From an uncultured Candidatus Saccharibacteria bacterium (GTDB lineage Bacteria; Patescibacteriota; Saccharimonadia; Saccharimonadales; Saccharimonadaceae): a stretch of 64,000 nt of DNA. The stretch's first letter is position 1, and each line of letters opens with the position of its first letter. Both the position numbers and the translations under genes were made by a program. The notes under the pieces are model-generated. The model had not been told where the DNA came from, made no database searches, and saw only the letters and a program-made list of their open reading frames with translations. The stretch is from assembly GCA_948623715.1 (NCBI GenBank), contig CAPHDI010000002.1, positions 1 to 64,000 of the forward strand, in the 5' to 3' direction. Of this stretch, positions 8,665 through 16,739 are shown in pieces.

Positions 8665-9450
8665 ATGAAATCAACACGCAAAACTCGCGCCAAAAAGCAG
8701 AAGACAACTTACTTCCGCAAAGATTACGCCCCAGCGCGCTATCTCGCCGAGCAAAAACGTGCAAACACTTTTAGTGGCAAAGTTTCCAAAACCGTAAAAA
8801 AGGCCGCCACATCTGTAAAAAAATCCGCAAAATCCACCGCTACAAAAGCCGCTAAATCCCTCCGCCAAGCCGCCGCGAAGTCCCGATCAAAATCTCAAAA
8901 ATCCCCCGCCTGCAATTCCCTTCGTACCACAACTTCCCCGAAAAATTCCGCCCAGCTCACCGCCCGCTATACTCGCACCTCCTCTCGGCCATCCCGCTAC
9001 ACCCGCAAATCTCCGAAGCCATCCCGTTTCACCTGGCGCGAAGCTAGTCTCGTTTCTATGATCGGCGCCTGCGCCCTCATGATTGCCGTCACCCTCATTT
9101 TTAGCCACGTCTACGATCCCGTCAAGCGCAGCCAGGCCGAGCTTGAGAAGCTTGCCTACGATTACTACACCGAATATCTCTACCCTTACTCCCTCGGACG
9201 CAACCTCGAACACCCCGAAGTTATCCTCGCCGATTACGTCTATCAAGGCCTCCCTGCCGTCCGCCTCCGCCAACTATTACTATATAATAATGGATCTCAC
9301 GCCTCCTCCGCCGAAGTTTTCTCTAATCAGTATTACGAATGCGACAAAAATCAGACTTACGTCCGTTACTACCCCGTCGAGCCTTTTGGCCCGAGCGACT
9401 TCACTGTCACTTACGGCACCGCCTGCGAGAAAATCAGCTCCATCAATTAA
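8665..9450 (+). CDS. Basic histone-H1-like N-terminus with membrane-anchored ectodomain
   Basis: 261 residues from ATG 8665; an in-frame ATG at 8659 lies at the -10 box and cannot be in the mRNA. Residues 1-115 are very rich in Lys, Ala, Ser and Arg ('KKSAKSTATKAAKSLRQ'), like a histone H1 tail or a nucleic-acid-binding segment. One transmembrane helix follows (about 125-148), then an acidic, Tyr-rich domain of about 110 residues with two cysteines. The membrane topology puts the basic part in the cytosol. Family not recognised. Confidence 0.6.
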   Translation: MKSTRKTRAKKQKTTYFRKDYAPARYLAEQKRANTFSGKVSKTVKKAATSVKKSAKSTATKAAKSLRQAAAKSRSKSQKSPACNSLRTTTSPKNSAQLTARYTRTSSRPSRYTRKSPKPSRFTWREASLVSMIGACALMIAVTLIFSHVYDPVKRSQAELEKLAYDYYTEYLYPYSLGRNLEHPEVILADYVYQGLPAVRLRQLLLYNNGSHASSAEVFSNQYYECDKNQTYVRYYPVEPFGPSDFTVTYGTACEKISSIN

Positions 9451-9493
9451 AAATCCTTGCCTTTTTCGAAACTTTTTGCTATAATACCCGTAG

Positions 9494-9568
9494 GGTCTCT
9501 TAGTATAACGGTTAGTACAACGGGTTTTCATCCCGTCAACGCGGGTTCGACTCCCGCAGAGATCACCA
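9494..9568 (+). tRNA. tRNA-Glu (UUC)
   Basis: Complete cloverleaf: acceptor GGTCTCT pairs with AGAGATC, anticodon loop TTTTCAT gives UUC, T arm GCGGG-TTCGACT-CCCGC, CCA encoded. Promoter TTGCCT (9457-9462), 17-bp spacer, TATAAT (9480-9485). Confidence 0.95.
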
Positions 9569-9600
9569 AGATTAACAAGTTAATCCCATATTTCGCATAT

Positions 9601-9677
9601 GGGCCGGTAGCTCAGTTGGTTAGAGCACGGGCCTTTTAAGCCCGGTGTCGAGAGTTCGAGCCTCTCCCGGCTCACCA
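9601..9677 (+). tRNA. tRNA-Lys (UUU)
   Basis: Acceptor GGGCCGG/CCGGCTC with one G-U pair, anticodon loop CTTTTAA (UUU), standard D and T loops, CCA encoded. Co-transcribed with tRNA-Glu 32 bp upstream. Confidence 0.95.
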
Positions 9678-9679
9678 TA

Positions 9680-9718
9680 AAACAAAAGAAGTTCCTTCAG
9701 GAACTTATTTTGTTTTAT
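9680..9718 (+). terminator. Terminator of the tRNA-Glu/Lys unit
   Basis: Inverted repeat AAAACAAAA-GAAGTTCC with GGAACTT-ATTTTGTTTT, directly after tRNA-Lys. Confidence 0.7.
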
Positions 9719-9828
9719 GAAGCGGAGAGGCGAGAACTCGTAGAGTTCGGACACAGCAGGAGGTGAGTGAAGAGAATATTTATATTTTCTTCCGAGCCGA
9801 CGCCCTGCGTTGTTTTTGTAAAAAACGG

Positions 9829-9858
9829 CCTCTCCCGGCTGTGCCACCTCACCATAAA
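9829..9858 (+). repeat. Partial copy of the tRNA-Lys 3' end
   Basis: CCTCTCCCGGCT (9829-9840) and TCACCATAAA (9849-9858) repeat the tRNA-Lys 3' end (9661-9672 and 9672-9681), with an 8-nt insertion between the two blocks. Direct repeats of a tRNA 3' end about 170 bp apart can be the scar of an integration event. The 110 bp between them have no gene, only small hairpins. Confidence 0.4.
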
Positions 9859-9911
9859 TACAACAAAAAAGACCGCGAGGCCTCTTTTTGTATGCTATAA
9901 TGATAAGAACT

Positions 9912-10679
9912 ATGACAAAAGATTCTACGAAAACTGCGAACCCTACCGATGTCGTTGCTGACTACAACGGCTACGATTATAAGAAAATTTTCTGGGAAGA
10001 CGCCGATCGCAAATACGAAGATATGGCCGATCGTCTTGCCATTCGCAAGCTTCTCCCCGCGCACATGGATAAATTTGTGGACATCGCTGGTGGCTATGGT
10101 CGCCTCGCCGACGAGTACATCCCCCGTGCTAAGTCTGCCACTCTTTTCGACTATTCTAAGACCGAGCTAAAGCAAGCACAGGATCTCTACGGCGACAAAC
10201 TTCACACTAAGGCCGGTGATATTTATGACTTACCTTTTTCCGACGACAGCTTCGACGCCCTCATGATGGTCCGCGCCACTCATCATTTTAAAGATATGCA
10301 GAAAGTCTCCGACCAGCTCTACCGCGTCCTGAAGCCCGGCGGTATCGCCGTCATCGAAGTCGCGAACAAAAAGACCCTTCCGAAAATGTTCCGCTACTGG
10401 CTTAAGAAGTCCGATATTAACCCTTTCTCTCGCGACATCGCCCATCTAAAAGATCTTAACTCTGACGGTTTCTACAATTATCACCCGAAATATATCGAAG
10501 AGGTTTTTAAAAAGTCCGGTTTCACCATCGAGAAAGTCCTCTCCGTTTCCAACTTCCGCAGCGCAAAGCTGAAGAAACTTTTCGGCACCAAGAACCTCGT
10601 CCGCCTCGAAAAAGGCGCTCAGTCCCTCCTCGCCCCCATCCGCTTCGCCCCCTCCATTTATTACAAGTTGAAAAAATAA
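9912..10679 (+). CDS. Class I SAM-dependent methyltransferase
   Basis: 255 residues from ATG 9912. An extended -10 box (TGCTATAAT, ending 9901) lies 10 nt upstream, so earlier in-frame ATGs are not transcribed. The Methyltransf_11 core is clear: motif I 'FVDIAGGYGRLADEY', acidic end of strand 2 'LFDYSKTEL', 'GDIYDLPFSDDSFDALMMV' and 'LKPGGIAVIEV'. The C-terminal 90 residues are basic and helical. The substrate is unknown; relatives act on quinones, lipids or small molecules. tRNA-Arg follows. Confidence 0.8.
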   Translation: MTKDSTKTANPTDVVADYNGYDYKKIFWEDADRKYEDMADRLAIRKLLPAHMDKFVDIAGGYGRLADEYIPRAKSATLFDYSKTELKQAQDLYGDKLHTKAGDIYDLPFSDDSFDALMMVRATHHFKDMQKVSDQLYRVLKPGGIAVIEVANKKTLPKMFRYWLKKSDINPFSRDIAHLKDLNSDGFYNYHPKYIEEVFKKSGFTIEKVLSVSNFRSAKLKKLFGTKNLVRLEKGAQSLLAPIRFAPSIYYKLKK

Positions 10680-10711
10680 CTTCTCGTTGTTATAATATAT
10701 ATTATAAACCG

Positions 10712-10786
10712 GGCGCCATCGTTCAACGGATAGGACATAGACCCTCTAAGTCTACAATGCTGGTTCGATTCCAGCTGGCGCTACCA
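10712..10786 (+). tRNA. tRNA-Arg (UCU)
   Basis: Acceptor GGCGCCA/TGGCGCT, anticodon loop CCTCTAA (UCU), T loop TTCGATT, CCA encoded. Its own promoter has an extended -10 TGTTATAAT at 10688-10696. Confidence 0.95.
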
Positions 10787-10797
10787 AAAACAGAAAA

Positions 10798-10826
10798 ATA
10801 AGACCCTTTCGGGTCTCATTTTTTTA
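10798..10826 (+). terminator. Terminator of tRNA-Arg
   Basis: AAGACCC-TTTC-GGGTCTC hairpin followed by a run of seven T's. Confidence 0.8.
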
Positions 10827-10838
10827 TTCAGCTCCCAG

Positions 10839-12203
10839 CTACTCTACTGTACAGCTAAATCCATTCGCCTCGTACGCTGCCTGGACGCTCCCCTTATCAG
10901 TCAGAGCTGTTCCGTCTTCTCCAGTATTCAGCATAAACGTCCCAATGAAGTCCCCAACGACCTCGTCCGCATTCATACCGAGCGAATATTCCTGCATCTC
11001 CCCTGCTCGCTCATTCTTGATTGACAGTAAGTTTAATCCTAATCCTGTCGCCATCGTTTCCTGCGTCGCCTTCAGGTCATCAAAATACCACTGCGCCGCT
11101 TCCGCCGCCGCCTCATCCGCAAAGGCGTAGTTATCAAACAATGCTATCGACGTCATCGCATCCCCCTTATAGTTCACGACCATTTCTTGCGTCCGCCCGA
11201 CCAGATTCTCCAAGCCTTCTACCGGCTCTTCACCATAATTCTTCTCACAAGTCATCAACGCAATCGGCTCTTCTACCGGCTTATCTTCCTCGTCTGGATT
11301 CGGTGTTACTTCGTTACCAGTACTTTGATCAATGTAAATAATCTTCGGCTTCTTCGCACGTTCTTCCGCATCCTGCCAGTTCATGAAGAAGATCACCGCC
11401 AAAATCGCCGCGACAATCGCCACACCCCACCCTACGATCATTAATATGTTCGCCATCAAAACCTTTCCTGCTGGCTTCTTCAATTTCTCCGAAAATTTCT
11501 CTGTCTGTGGCTGCAGAGCCGCCGGCACATTCATGCTACTTGTCGGCGCCGTTTTCGCAGCGTTAGCATTAGGCGCTGCCGGAGGTGTCGCCGGTGCCGC
11601 AAACGGATTAAAATACGGCTTCGCATCGTTCGCATTTCCGCCCATCGCCGGCATATTGCTACTCGTCACTGGCGCTGGCGCCGGGCTACTCGCCGCTGGC
11701 GCTCCGTTGAGTGGTGACGCGCTTGCTCCACTCGTAGTCCCCGGACCAGTCGTCCCGATCCCAAAAGGATTTGTGCCACTTATGCCACTCACCTCACTAG
11801 CAGTATCCGCCGTCTCATCTTTCTCCGGCAAAGGCGGCACCGAAGTTACACTTCCGATCGAACCTGGCACTGGCGCTGCCGGCGTTAAAGGCTGATCCGG
11901 CCGATCCATAATCGCCGACGAATCCCCTCTTCCCAATTCATCCAATTCCGGCGCCCCCGCTGGCGCTACCGCCGCCTGTCCTGCCGAGGTCAAACTATCT
12001 TCCGCCGAAGCCAAACTATCATTCGCTGACAATCCTCCGCCCGTCGTATTTAAATTGTCCGGATTCGTGAAATCCACCATTCCCCCCATCGGGCTCGCCG
12101 CCATGCTTCCGCTTGCGCCGTCCGCACCTGGTACTCCACTTCCATCCGCTCCTCCGAAGCCTCCGGCATTCGGTGACATCGGATTATTATCATTAGGATT
12201 CAT
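10839..12203 (-). CDS. Low-complexity single-pass membrane protein
   Basis: 454 residues. The first 250 are disordered and rich in Ala, Gly, Pro, Ser and Asn, one transmembrane helix lies near 257-280, and a C-terminal domain of about 150 residues holds two cysteines ('MTCEKNYG' and the last few residues). With a long cytosolic N-terminus and no signal peptide, the C-terminal domain should face outward. Similar architectures (disordered cytosolic tail, one helix, small ectodomain) recur at 33.1, 45.3 and 48-52 kb. Function unknown. Confidence 0.55.
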   Translation of the reverse strand: MNPNDNNPMSPNAGGFGGADGSGVPGADGASGSMAASPMGGMVDFTNPDNLNTTGGGLSANDSLASAEDSLTSAGQAAVAPAGAPELDELGRGDSSAIMDRPDQPLTPAAPVPGSIGSVTSVPPLPEKDETADTASEVSGISGTNPFGIGTTGPGTTSGASASPLNGAPAASSPAPAPVTSSNMPAMGGNANDAKPYFNPFAAPATPPAAPNANAAKTAPTSSMNVPAALQPQTEKFSEKLKKPAGKVLMANILMIVGWGVAIVAAILAVIFFMNWQDAEERAKKPKIIYIDQSTGNEVTPNPDEEDKPVEEPIALMTCEKNYGEEPVEGLENLVGRTQEMVVNYKGDAMTSIALFDNYAFADEAAAEAAQWYFDDLKATQETMATGLGLNLLSIKNERAGEMQEYSLGMNADEVVGDFIGTFMLNTGEDGTALTDKGSVQAAYEANGFSCTVE

Positions 12204-12338
12204 TTTGCCTCCCTTTTTGTGTACTTAATCAGTGTACGAATAATTATTATTTTCTACTTTACTTTATTTTACCGCTAAAACTTATTTTCCGCAACACAAA
12301 AATGCACGGCAATACCTTTCGCATTTTATTTTCGCAAC

Positions 12339-12367
12339 TTTACTTTTTCACTTTTCGAGAATATAAT
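12339..12367 (+). promoter_or_regulatory. Promoter of the DGR accessory gene and RT
   Basis: TTTACT (12339-12344), 17-bp spacer, TATAAT (12362-12367). A short leader with AGGTAGG precedes ATG 12393. No promoter is seen between the accessory gene and the RT gene. Confidence 0.6.
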
Positions 12368-12392
12368 AACTACAAAAGGTAGGTAAACAAAA

Positions 12393-13319
12393 ATGAAAAA
12401 GACATCAGTCAAAACGACTAATGTTAACAAATATCAAAAGCTCAACCTCATCGAATTAGAAAATACCATCATTACCTTACAGACTCAACATCTCCGCTCT
12501 CCTTCGCCTGAATTAACTCAAGACCTCTCCGCCGCGCGCTTTTGTTTGCAACAGCGTCAACGTCTCGTCAAAGCCAAAGTCATGGATTTCGAACGCACGA
12601 ATCATTCGCACCTCCTTTTCTATGTTTCTACGAAAGGTTTCGTTAAGCTCGCTGGTCATTCCGCTCTTTTCTTTGCGATGACCATCGCCGATCGCATTCA
12701 CTGGCGCTACTCGCTCAAGATCGACACTGATCATTACTCCATTTCCGACGACGGTATCATTTCTTTCCGCTCATTAGAAAATATCAGCACTCGTCTCGCC
12801 GAGATCAACATCTTCCCAAATCCCAAAATCAGCGACGCCGAGCTCCACTATTTCGACCTCGCGAAATCCTACTCCGCCGACCAGATCGACCGCCTCCGCG
12901 ACAATGCCCAGCAAGATATCAAGCGTATCATGTCTATCGTCCTTCCTGCTTCCCCGATTCCGAATCTCTACGACGCCATCATGCAGGCCAGCCAATTACT
13001 ATATTATCAATTCAAGCATCTTCCTGACGCTTTCGCCCGTGAAGTTCTCGGCAATCACTTATTCAGCCTCTCATATGATATGGCTATTAAGTACATGCTC
13101 TACGCCCGCCAGAAAAATAAGTCCGACGTCGAATATCTTCGCGAAATCATCGAACTTTCTCGCGAAATTCGCTACGGCATCGCTTACGCCAGCAAGTTAC
13201 AAATCCTTCATCACCGCGAAGTCTGCAAAATTCTCGAATATCTCGTCGCCGTCGAACGTATTGCCGGCAAAGCCTACCTCCGCGACCAAGATAATCACAA
13301 AAAGAATCCTCACAAATGA
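12393..13319 (+). CDS. DGR accessory protein: MutS-I-like region fused to Avd-like bundle
   Basis: 308 residues. Residues about 190-295 form a predicted four-helix bundle of the Avd / 23S-IVS family ('AREVLGNHLFSLSYDMAIKY', then 'ILHHREVCKILEYLVAVERI'). Avd binds the DGR reverse transcriptase and template RNA and is needed for cDNA synthesis in the Bordetella phage system. Residues about 66-130 ('LLFYVSTKGFVKLAGHSALF') faintly resemble MutS domain I, like the MutS-like accessory class reported for some DGRs; that part is tentative. The RT gene follows after 43 bp on the same strand, so this is one operon. Confidence 0.7.
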   Translation: MKKTSVKTTNVNKYQKLNLIELENTIITLQTQHLRSPSPELTQDLSAARFCLQQRQRLVKAKVMDFERTNHSHLLFYVSTKGFVKLAGHSALFFAMTIADRIHWRYSLKIDTDHYSISDDGIISFRSLENISTRLAEINIFPNPKISDAELHYFDLAKSYSADQIDRLRDNAQQDIKRIMSIVLPASPIPNLYDAIMQASQLLYYQFKHLPDAFAREVLGNHLFSLSYDMAIKYMLYARQKNKSDVEYLREIIELSREIRYGIAYASKLQILHHREVCKILEYLVAVERIAGKAYLRDQDNHKKNPHK

Positions 13320-13362
13320 CCGCCACCCTCTCACAAATAATCAACCTTAAAGCAGACGCCCC

Positions 13363-14541
13363 ATGACCGATTTCGAAAATTTTCTCCTCGAAGAACTCTG
13401 GCGCGCCTACGAAGTCGCCCGCAAAGGCAAGCGCAAGACCGTCGACGAACATCGTTTCGAGCTCAACGAAATGGAAAATATTACCCAACTCCGCGATAGC
13501 ATTATCCGCCGTTGCTATATTCCTAGTCGCGGCGTCACTTTCGTTGTCCATGACCCGGTTGTCCGCGAGATTGTCGCTGCGCCCTTTCGCGACCGCGTCG
13601 TCCATCACTTCCTCTACAACGTCTGCGCCGACTGGTGGGACCGCCGCTTTATCGTCGACTCCTATTCCTGTCGCAAGAACAAAGGCGTCCTCTTCGGCCA
13701 GCAGCGTCTTCTAAATCACGTCCGCCTCGCCAGCAATAATTACACCGAGCCCGCCTTCGCCGTCTCACTCGACATCCAGAGTTATTTCTTAAGCCTCTGC
13801 CACGACAAGTTATTTGAGCGCATTTGTTGGGGTCTCGACCGCCAATTCCGCCTCGACACTCCCGTCTACAAACTTCCGCCTGATTACCTCAAGAAGAATG
13901 ACATTCTCTGCGCCCCGCGCGACCGCGAGCGCCTTTATCATACCGTGAAATTTCTCTGGCATCAAGTAATCTACGACGACCCTATGACTAACATTATCGT
14001 CCGCGGCTCGAAGGAAGATTGGGCCGCCCTCCCTCCCCACAAAAGTCTCTTTAACCGCAAACCCGGCCACGGCATCGTCATCGGCAATCTCACCAGCCAG
14101 CTCGTCTCTAATATCTTCCTCGACCAGCTCGACCGCTTCATCACCATGGATCTCGGCTATAAACATTACGGTCGCTACGTCGACGACTTTTATATCATCG
14201 TCCCCTTCGCGAAAAAGGATCAGCTCATCCGCGATATCGACATCATCGAGCATTACCTCCTCGAAGATCTCCATCTCACTCTCCATCCCCATAAGCGCCG
14301 CAAGCAGCTCGCCGACAAAGGCATCCCCTTCATCGGCGCCGTCGTCTACCCCGGTTTCATCGTCCCCGGCCACCGCGCCCGCCGCAAAGCCCACCAAGCC
14401 GCCTACCGCCTCGCTACCACCGGCTTCGGTCAGCCAGACGGTCTCTTCGCCCGCGAAGGTACCATGTTACATATCAATAGCCGCACTTTCTTTCACCATC
14501 TCTTCGACCGCTTCGGCTGGGATTTCGACTGGGAAGACTAA
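13363..14541 (+). CDS. DGR reverse transcriptase
   Basis: 392 residues, usual size for DGR RTs. It copies the TR RNA into cDNA with errors at adenines. Motifs: 'YIPSRGVTFVVHDPVVREIV' (about 52-71), catalytic Asp in 'SLDIQSYF' (D137), the DGR-type motif 4 'IGNLTSQ' (240-246), catalytic 'YVDD' (272-275) and 'GIPFIGAVVYPG' (320-331). There is no maturase or endonuclease domain, which argues against a group II intron. The TR begins 282 bp downstream on the same strand and the VR lies 2.4 kb further on the opposite strand. Confidence 0.95.
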   Translation: MTDFENFLLEELWRAYEVARKGKRKTVDEHRFELNEMENITQLRDSIIRRCYIPSRGVTFVVHDPVVREIVAAPFRDRVVHHFLYNVCADWWDRRFIVDSYSCRKNKGVLFGQQRLLNHVRLASNNYTEPAFAVSLDIQSYFLSLCHDKLFERICWGLDRQFRLDTPVYKLPPDYLKKNDILCAPRDRERLYHTVKFLWHQVIYDDPMTNIIVRGSKEDWAALPPHKSLFNRKPGHGIVIGNLTSQLVSNIFLDQLDRFITMDLGYKHYGRYVDDFYIIVPFAKKDQLIRDIDIIEHYLLEDLHLTLHPHKRRKQLADKGIPFIGAVVYPGFIVPGHRARRKAHQAAYRLATTGFGQPDGLFAREGTMLHINSRTFFHHLFDRFGWDFDWED

Positions 14542-14575
14542 CTAAATTCGCCCTTCCCCAACCACAACCATTTCA

Positions 14576-14584
14576 TGCTATAAT
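14576..14584 (+). promoter_or_regulatory. Extended -10 promoter for the TR RNA
   Basis: TGCTATAAT, an extended -10 with no good -35, lies 35 bp after the RT stop. Transcription from about 14590 would give an RNA crossing the TR and ending at the hairpin at 15101-15133, roughly 545 nt. Confidence 0.55.
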
Positions 14585-14591
14585 TAATCTC

Positions 14592-14795
14592 ATGGAGATT
14601 AAACCTCCACGAGCTCCAACGGAAGTCAAAGAGGTCAAGCTCCGGCGACCCGCGGTACTCTATCGATCTAGGATCGTGAAGCCCTCTTTTGCCCCGAAAC
14701 AAATCTCAGTCGCAAAGGTTAGAGTCGTTTCTCTCGCAGGAAATGACGGATTATCCTCGACCACGGTCGGAGATAATCGTAAAAGGGTTTCTTAA
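14592..14795 (+). CDS. Possible leaderless 67-residue protein, or non-coding DGR RNA
   Basis: A 67-codon frame starts at ATG 14592, 7 nt after the TATAAT, the spacing of leaderless genes in this window. The product is basic (several Lys and Arg, 'VKEVKLRRP') with no recognised domain. It ends 28 bp before the TR. The same bases would be the 5' part of the DGR template RNA, and DGR RNAs need such flanks for Avd and RT binding, so the frame may be chance. I lean slightly to RNA. Confidence 0.3.
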   Translation: MEIKPPRAPTEVKEVKLRRPAVLYRSRIVKPSFAPKQISVAKVRVVSLAGNDGLSSTTVGDNRKRVS

Positions 14796-14823
14796 GTCTC
14801 TACGTACTCCCTGTTAGGCGGGT

Positions 14824-15007
14824 GCTGCCGGCAACGTTAACACCAATAACGGCTCGCTCAACAATGCAGGCTCCAACGGTTACTATTGGTCTAGTACTGC
14901 CAACAATAGCAACAACGCGTACAACCTGAACTTCAACAGTGGCAATTTCAACCCGGCCAACAACAACAATAAGTACAACGGCAACTCCGTGCGGTGTGTC
15001 GCCCGTT
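14824..15007 (+). repeat. DGR template repeat (TR)
   Basis: 184 bp, aligned without gaps to the VR (17437-17620, minus strand). There are 24 mismatches, and all 24 are at the 56 adenines of the TR; no G, C or T differs. Read in the VR frame, the TR has 22 AAC/AAT codons; 17 are altered in the VR and 5 still read Asn. The last 23 bp (from CTCCGTGCGG to the end) are adenine-free and identical, as expected for the initiation-of-mutagenic-homology segment. Confidence 0.97.
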
Positions 15008-15100
15008 CCCGATCCTAATATTAATCTTTCTCGCTCCTTACTCTCGCTACCTTCCCGCGACACTCGGTAGCTGGACACCAACTTATCTATCAAACACTAA

Positions 15101-15136
15101 AATAACCGACTTCGGCTCCAGATGTCGGTTATTTAC
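15101..15136 (+). terminator. Terminator of the TR RNA
   Basis: AATAACCGAC (15101-15110) pairs with GTCGGTTATT (15124-15133); T-rich tail. It closes the presumed TR transcript 94 bp after the TR. Confidence 0.65.
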
Positions 15137-15206
15137 TGTAAACGTTCCAAAAATTAGTATCTCGTGCTGTTCAAAAAAGTGGCGCTAAATGATATAATAT
15201 AGCACA

Positions 15207-15932
15207 ATGAACAAAGATGAAATCTGGGTTTATCTCGATGAAACCCATCACTTACCTAATAATGAAAGCCCTATGGTTCTTGGTGCTATCTGGGGTACGC
15301 CGGAAGACCTAAGGACCTTTAGTCGTAAAATAAAAGTACTTCGAGCAAAACATGATATTCCAACAAACCGTGAGCTAAAGTGGACAAAAGTCAGTCCAGC
15401 CAAGCTCCAATATTATTTGGACATAAATAAAACCTTTTTAACTGACAATAAGATAAATTATCGCGCCGTTATAGTCGATAAAAGCCTCATCAACAACGTT
15501 GCTTTCCATCAAACCGACGACGACTTCTATTATAAAATCCAGTATTTAGTTATTCGCAACATAGCAGAGCGACATATTGCAAACTTCCGTTTATTCTTCG
15601 ATTATAAAGATACCCAATCTAGCTACAGATGTAAAAGAACGGTAAGTTTTTTAAAAGCAGCCCTGAGTTCGTCCGACGATAAAAGATTCATCAACGACAC
15701 CTACGACGCCCAGCCTATTAGATCACACGAAGCTATCCCTCTGCAGGTCGTCGATTTCCTAAACGGGCTAATCGCATTCGCCAATGTCAAAAACACATCA
15801 CTCCGCAAAACATCCAAATCCAAACGCAGAATCGTGGATGATTTCAAAAAAACGAGCGGGCTAAACATCTCAGTCAACACACCCTACGCCATGGATAAAG
15901 TCAATCTGCTCTTTTGGCGACCAAAACAATAG
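15207..15932 (+). CDS. DUF3800-family protein
   Basis: 241 residues; TATAAT at 15193-15198 is 8 nt from ATG, so the mRNA is leaderless. The opening 'WVYLDETHHL' with a later acidic strand ('LFFDYKDT') and a C-terminal 'HEAIPLQVVDFLNGLIAF' match the DUF3800 pattern, thought to have an RNase H-like fold with conserved acidic residues. Members are often next to mobile or defence genes. It sits between the TR and the VR and is followed 16 bp later by a small gene, probably a functional pair. Confidence 0.7.
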   Translation: MNKDEIWVYLDETHHLPNNESPMVLGAIWGTPEDLRTFSRKIKVLRAKHDIPTNRELKWTKVSPAKLQYYLDINKTFLTDNKINYRAVIVDKSLINNVAFHQTDDDFYYKIQYLVIRNIAERHIANFRLFFDYKDTQSSYRCKRTVSFLKAALSSSDDKRFINDTYDAQPIRSHEAIPLQVVDFLNGLIAFANVKNTSLRKTSKSKRRIVDDFKKTSGLNISVNTPYAMDKVNLLFWRPKQ

Positions 15933-15948
15933 GAACAACGGAACACAA

Positions 15949-16458
15949 ATGATCAACTGGCTACCAGAACCACTCGTACTTAATGGTAATTCGCTCCAGG
16001 GCGACTACGATTTATTATTTAACTGCTTCAAGAAAGACTTTATCGACAACCCTCCAACAATAAATGAAAAACCAATCATATACGAAACAGCACCGGACAA
16101 ACATATGCAAGAATACCCTTGCGGTTTCACTCATCTAATTACACATGAAGATAAAACCGCAAAGGAGCGCTTTATAGATTACACTCGTGCCACTAAACTA
16201 CCATGGGTCCGCGCTATAATTGATAACTACAATCACAAAGAAGTATCAGCCTTTCGAGTTATACAATCAAACCCGAAATATGGGTTAGTTAATAATCTTT
16301 ACTTATGGCTAGAAGATGAAAATTTTGTAGTCATCATCCGAACAATAACACGATCGACAGCAACGCATGAAATGCTTATCACATCCTATAATACTACAGA
16401 CCATACCAATAAAAAACTAGCAAGACTGCGGGAAACTCGCGGTACTCTAATTTCGTAA
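15949..16458 (+). CDS. Partner of DUF3800 protein, possibly RNase-toxin-like fold
   Basis: 169 residues, 16 bp after the DUF3800 gene. Features: 'GFTHLITHEDKT', a basic patch 'RATKLPWVRAII', then strands 'LYLWLEDENFVVIIRTI' and 'EMLITSYNTT', ending in a basic helix. This strand-helix order with 'LWL.DENFVV' recalls phage-associated proteins of the barnase/RelE-like (BECR) type, but I cannot place it firmly. No signal or membrane segment. A terminator hairpin lies 19 bp after the stop. Confidence 0.5.
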   Translation: MINWLPEPLVLNGNSLQGDYDLLFNCFKKDFIDNPPTINEKPIIYETAPDKHMQEYPCGFTHLITHEDKTAKERFIDYTRATKLPWVRAIIDNYNHKEVSAFRVIQSNPKYGLVNNLYLWLEDENFVVIIRTITRSTATHEMLITSYNTTDHTNKKLARLRETRGTLIS

Positions 16459-16476
16459 TCACCCCCTCAACATACT

Positions 16477-16500
16477 AGAAAGTGCCCATGGGGCACTTCT
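16477..16500 (+). terminator. Terminator after the DUF3800 pair
   Basis: GAAAGTGCCC-AT-GGGGCACTTC hairpin. Confidence 0.65.
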
Positions 16501-16678
16501 ACAACTAATCATACAGCATGGTATGTCAGTACTCTAATTATAGCACACTTTTTCTCCATTGACAACACCTTTTGATAGCAATGTCAAACCGCCTCTGTTA
16601 ATTCTGTGGAAAACCATATACATAATCACAAAAACATCAAAAATAACCCCATAAAAGCCCGGCTATAAACCAACTAAA

Positions 16679-16710
16679 AAAATATAGACCTCAAAAGAAG
16701 TCTATATTTT
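16679..16710 (-). terminator. Terminator of tRNA-Gly
   Basis: AAAATATAGAC (16679-16689) pairs with GTCTATATTTT (16700-16710), about 30 bp past the tRNA-Gly 3' end on the minus strand. Confidence 0.6.
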
Positions 16711-16739
16711 ATCTCAGAATAATTACAAAAACAAAACTG

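Noticed and set aside
13363..14541. Group II intron or retron reverse transcriptase
   Set aside because: No maturase or endonuclease domain, no intron domain V nearby, and the motif 4 IGNLTSQ plus TR/VR pair is DGR-specific.
14824..15007. AAC-rich low-complexity repeat or a remnant coding region
   Set aside because: Gapless alignment to the VR with adenine-only differences makes it a DGR template repeat.
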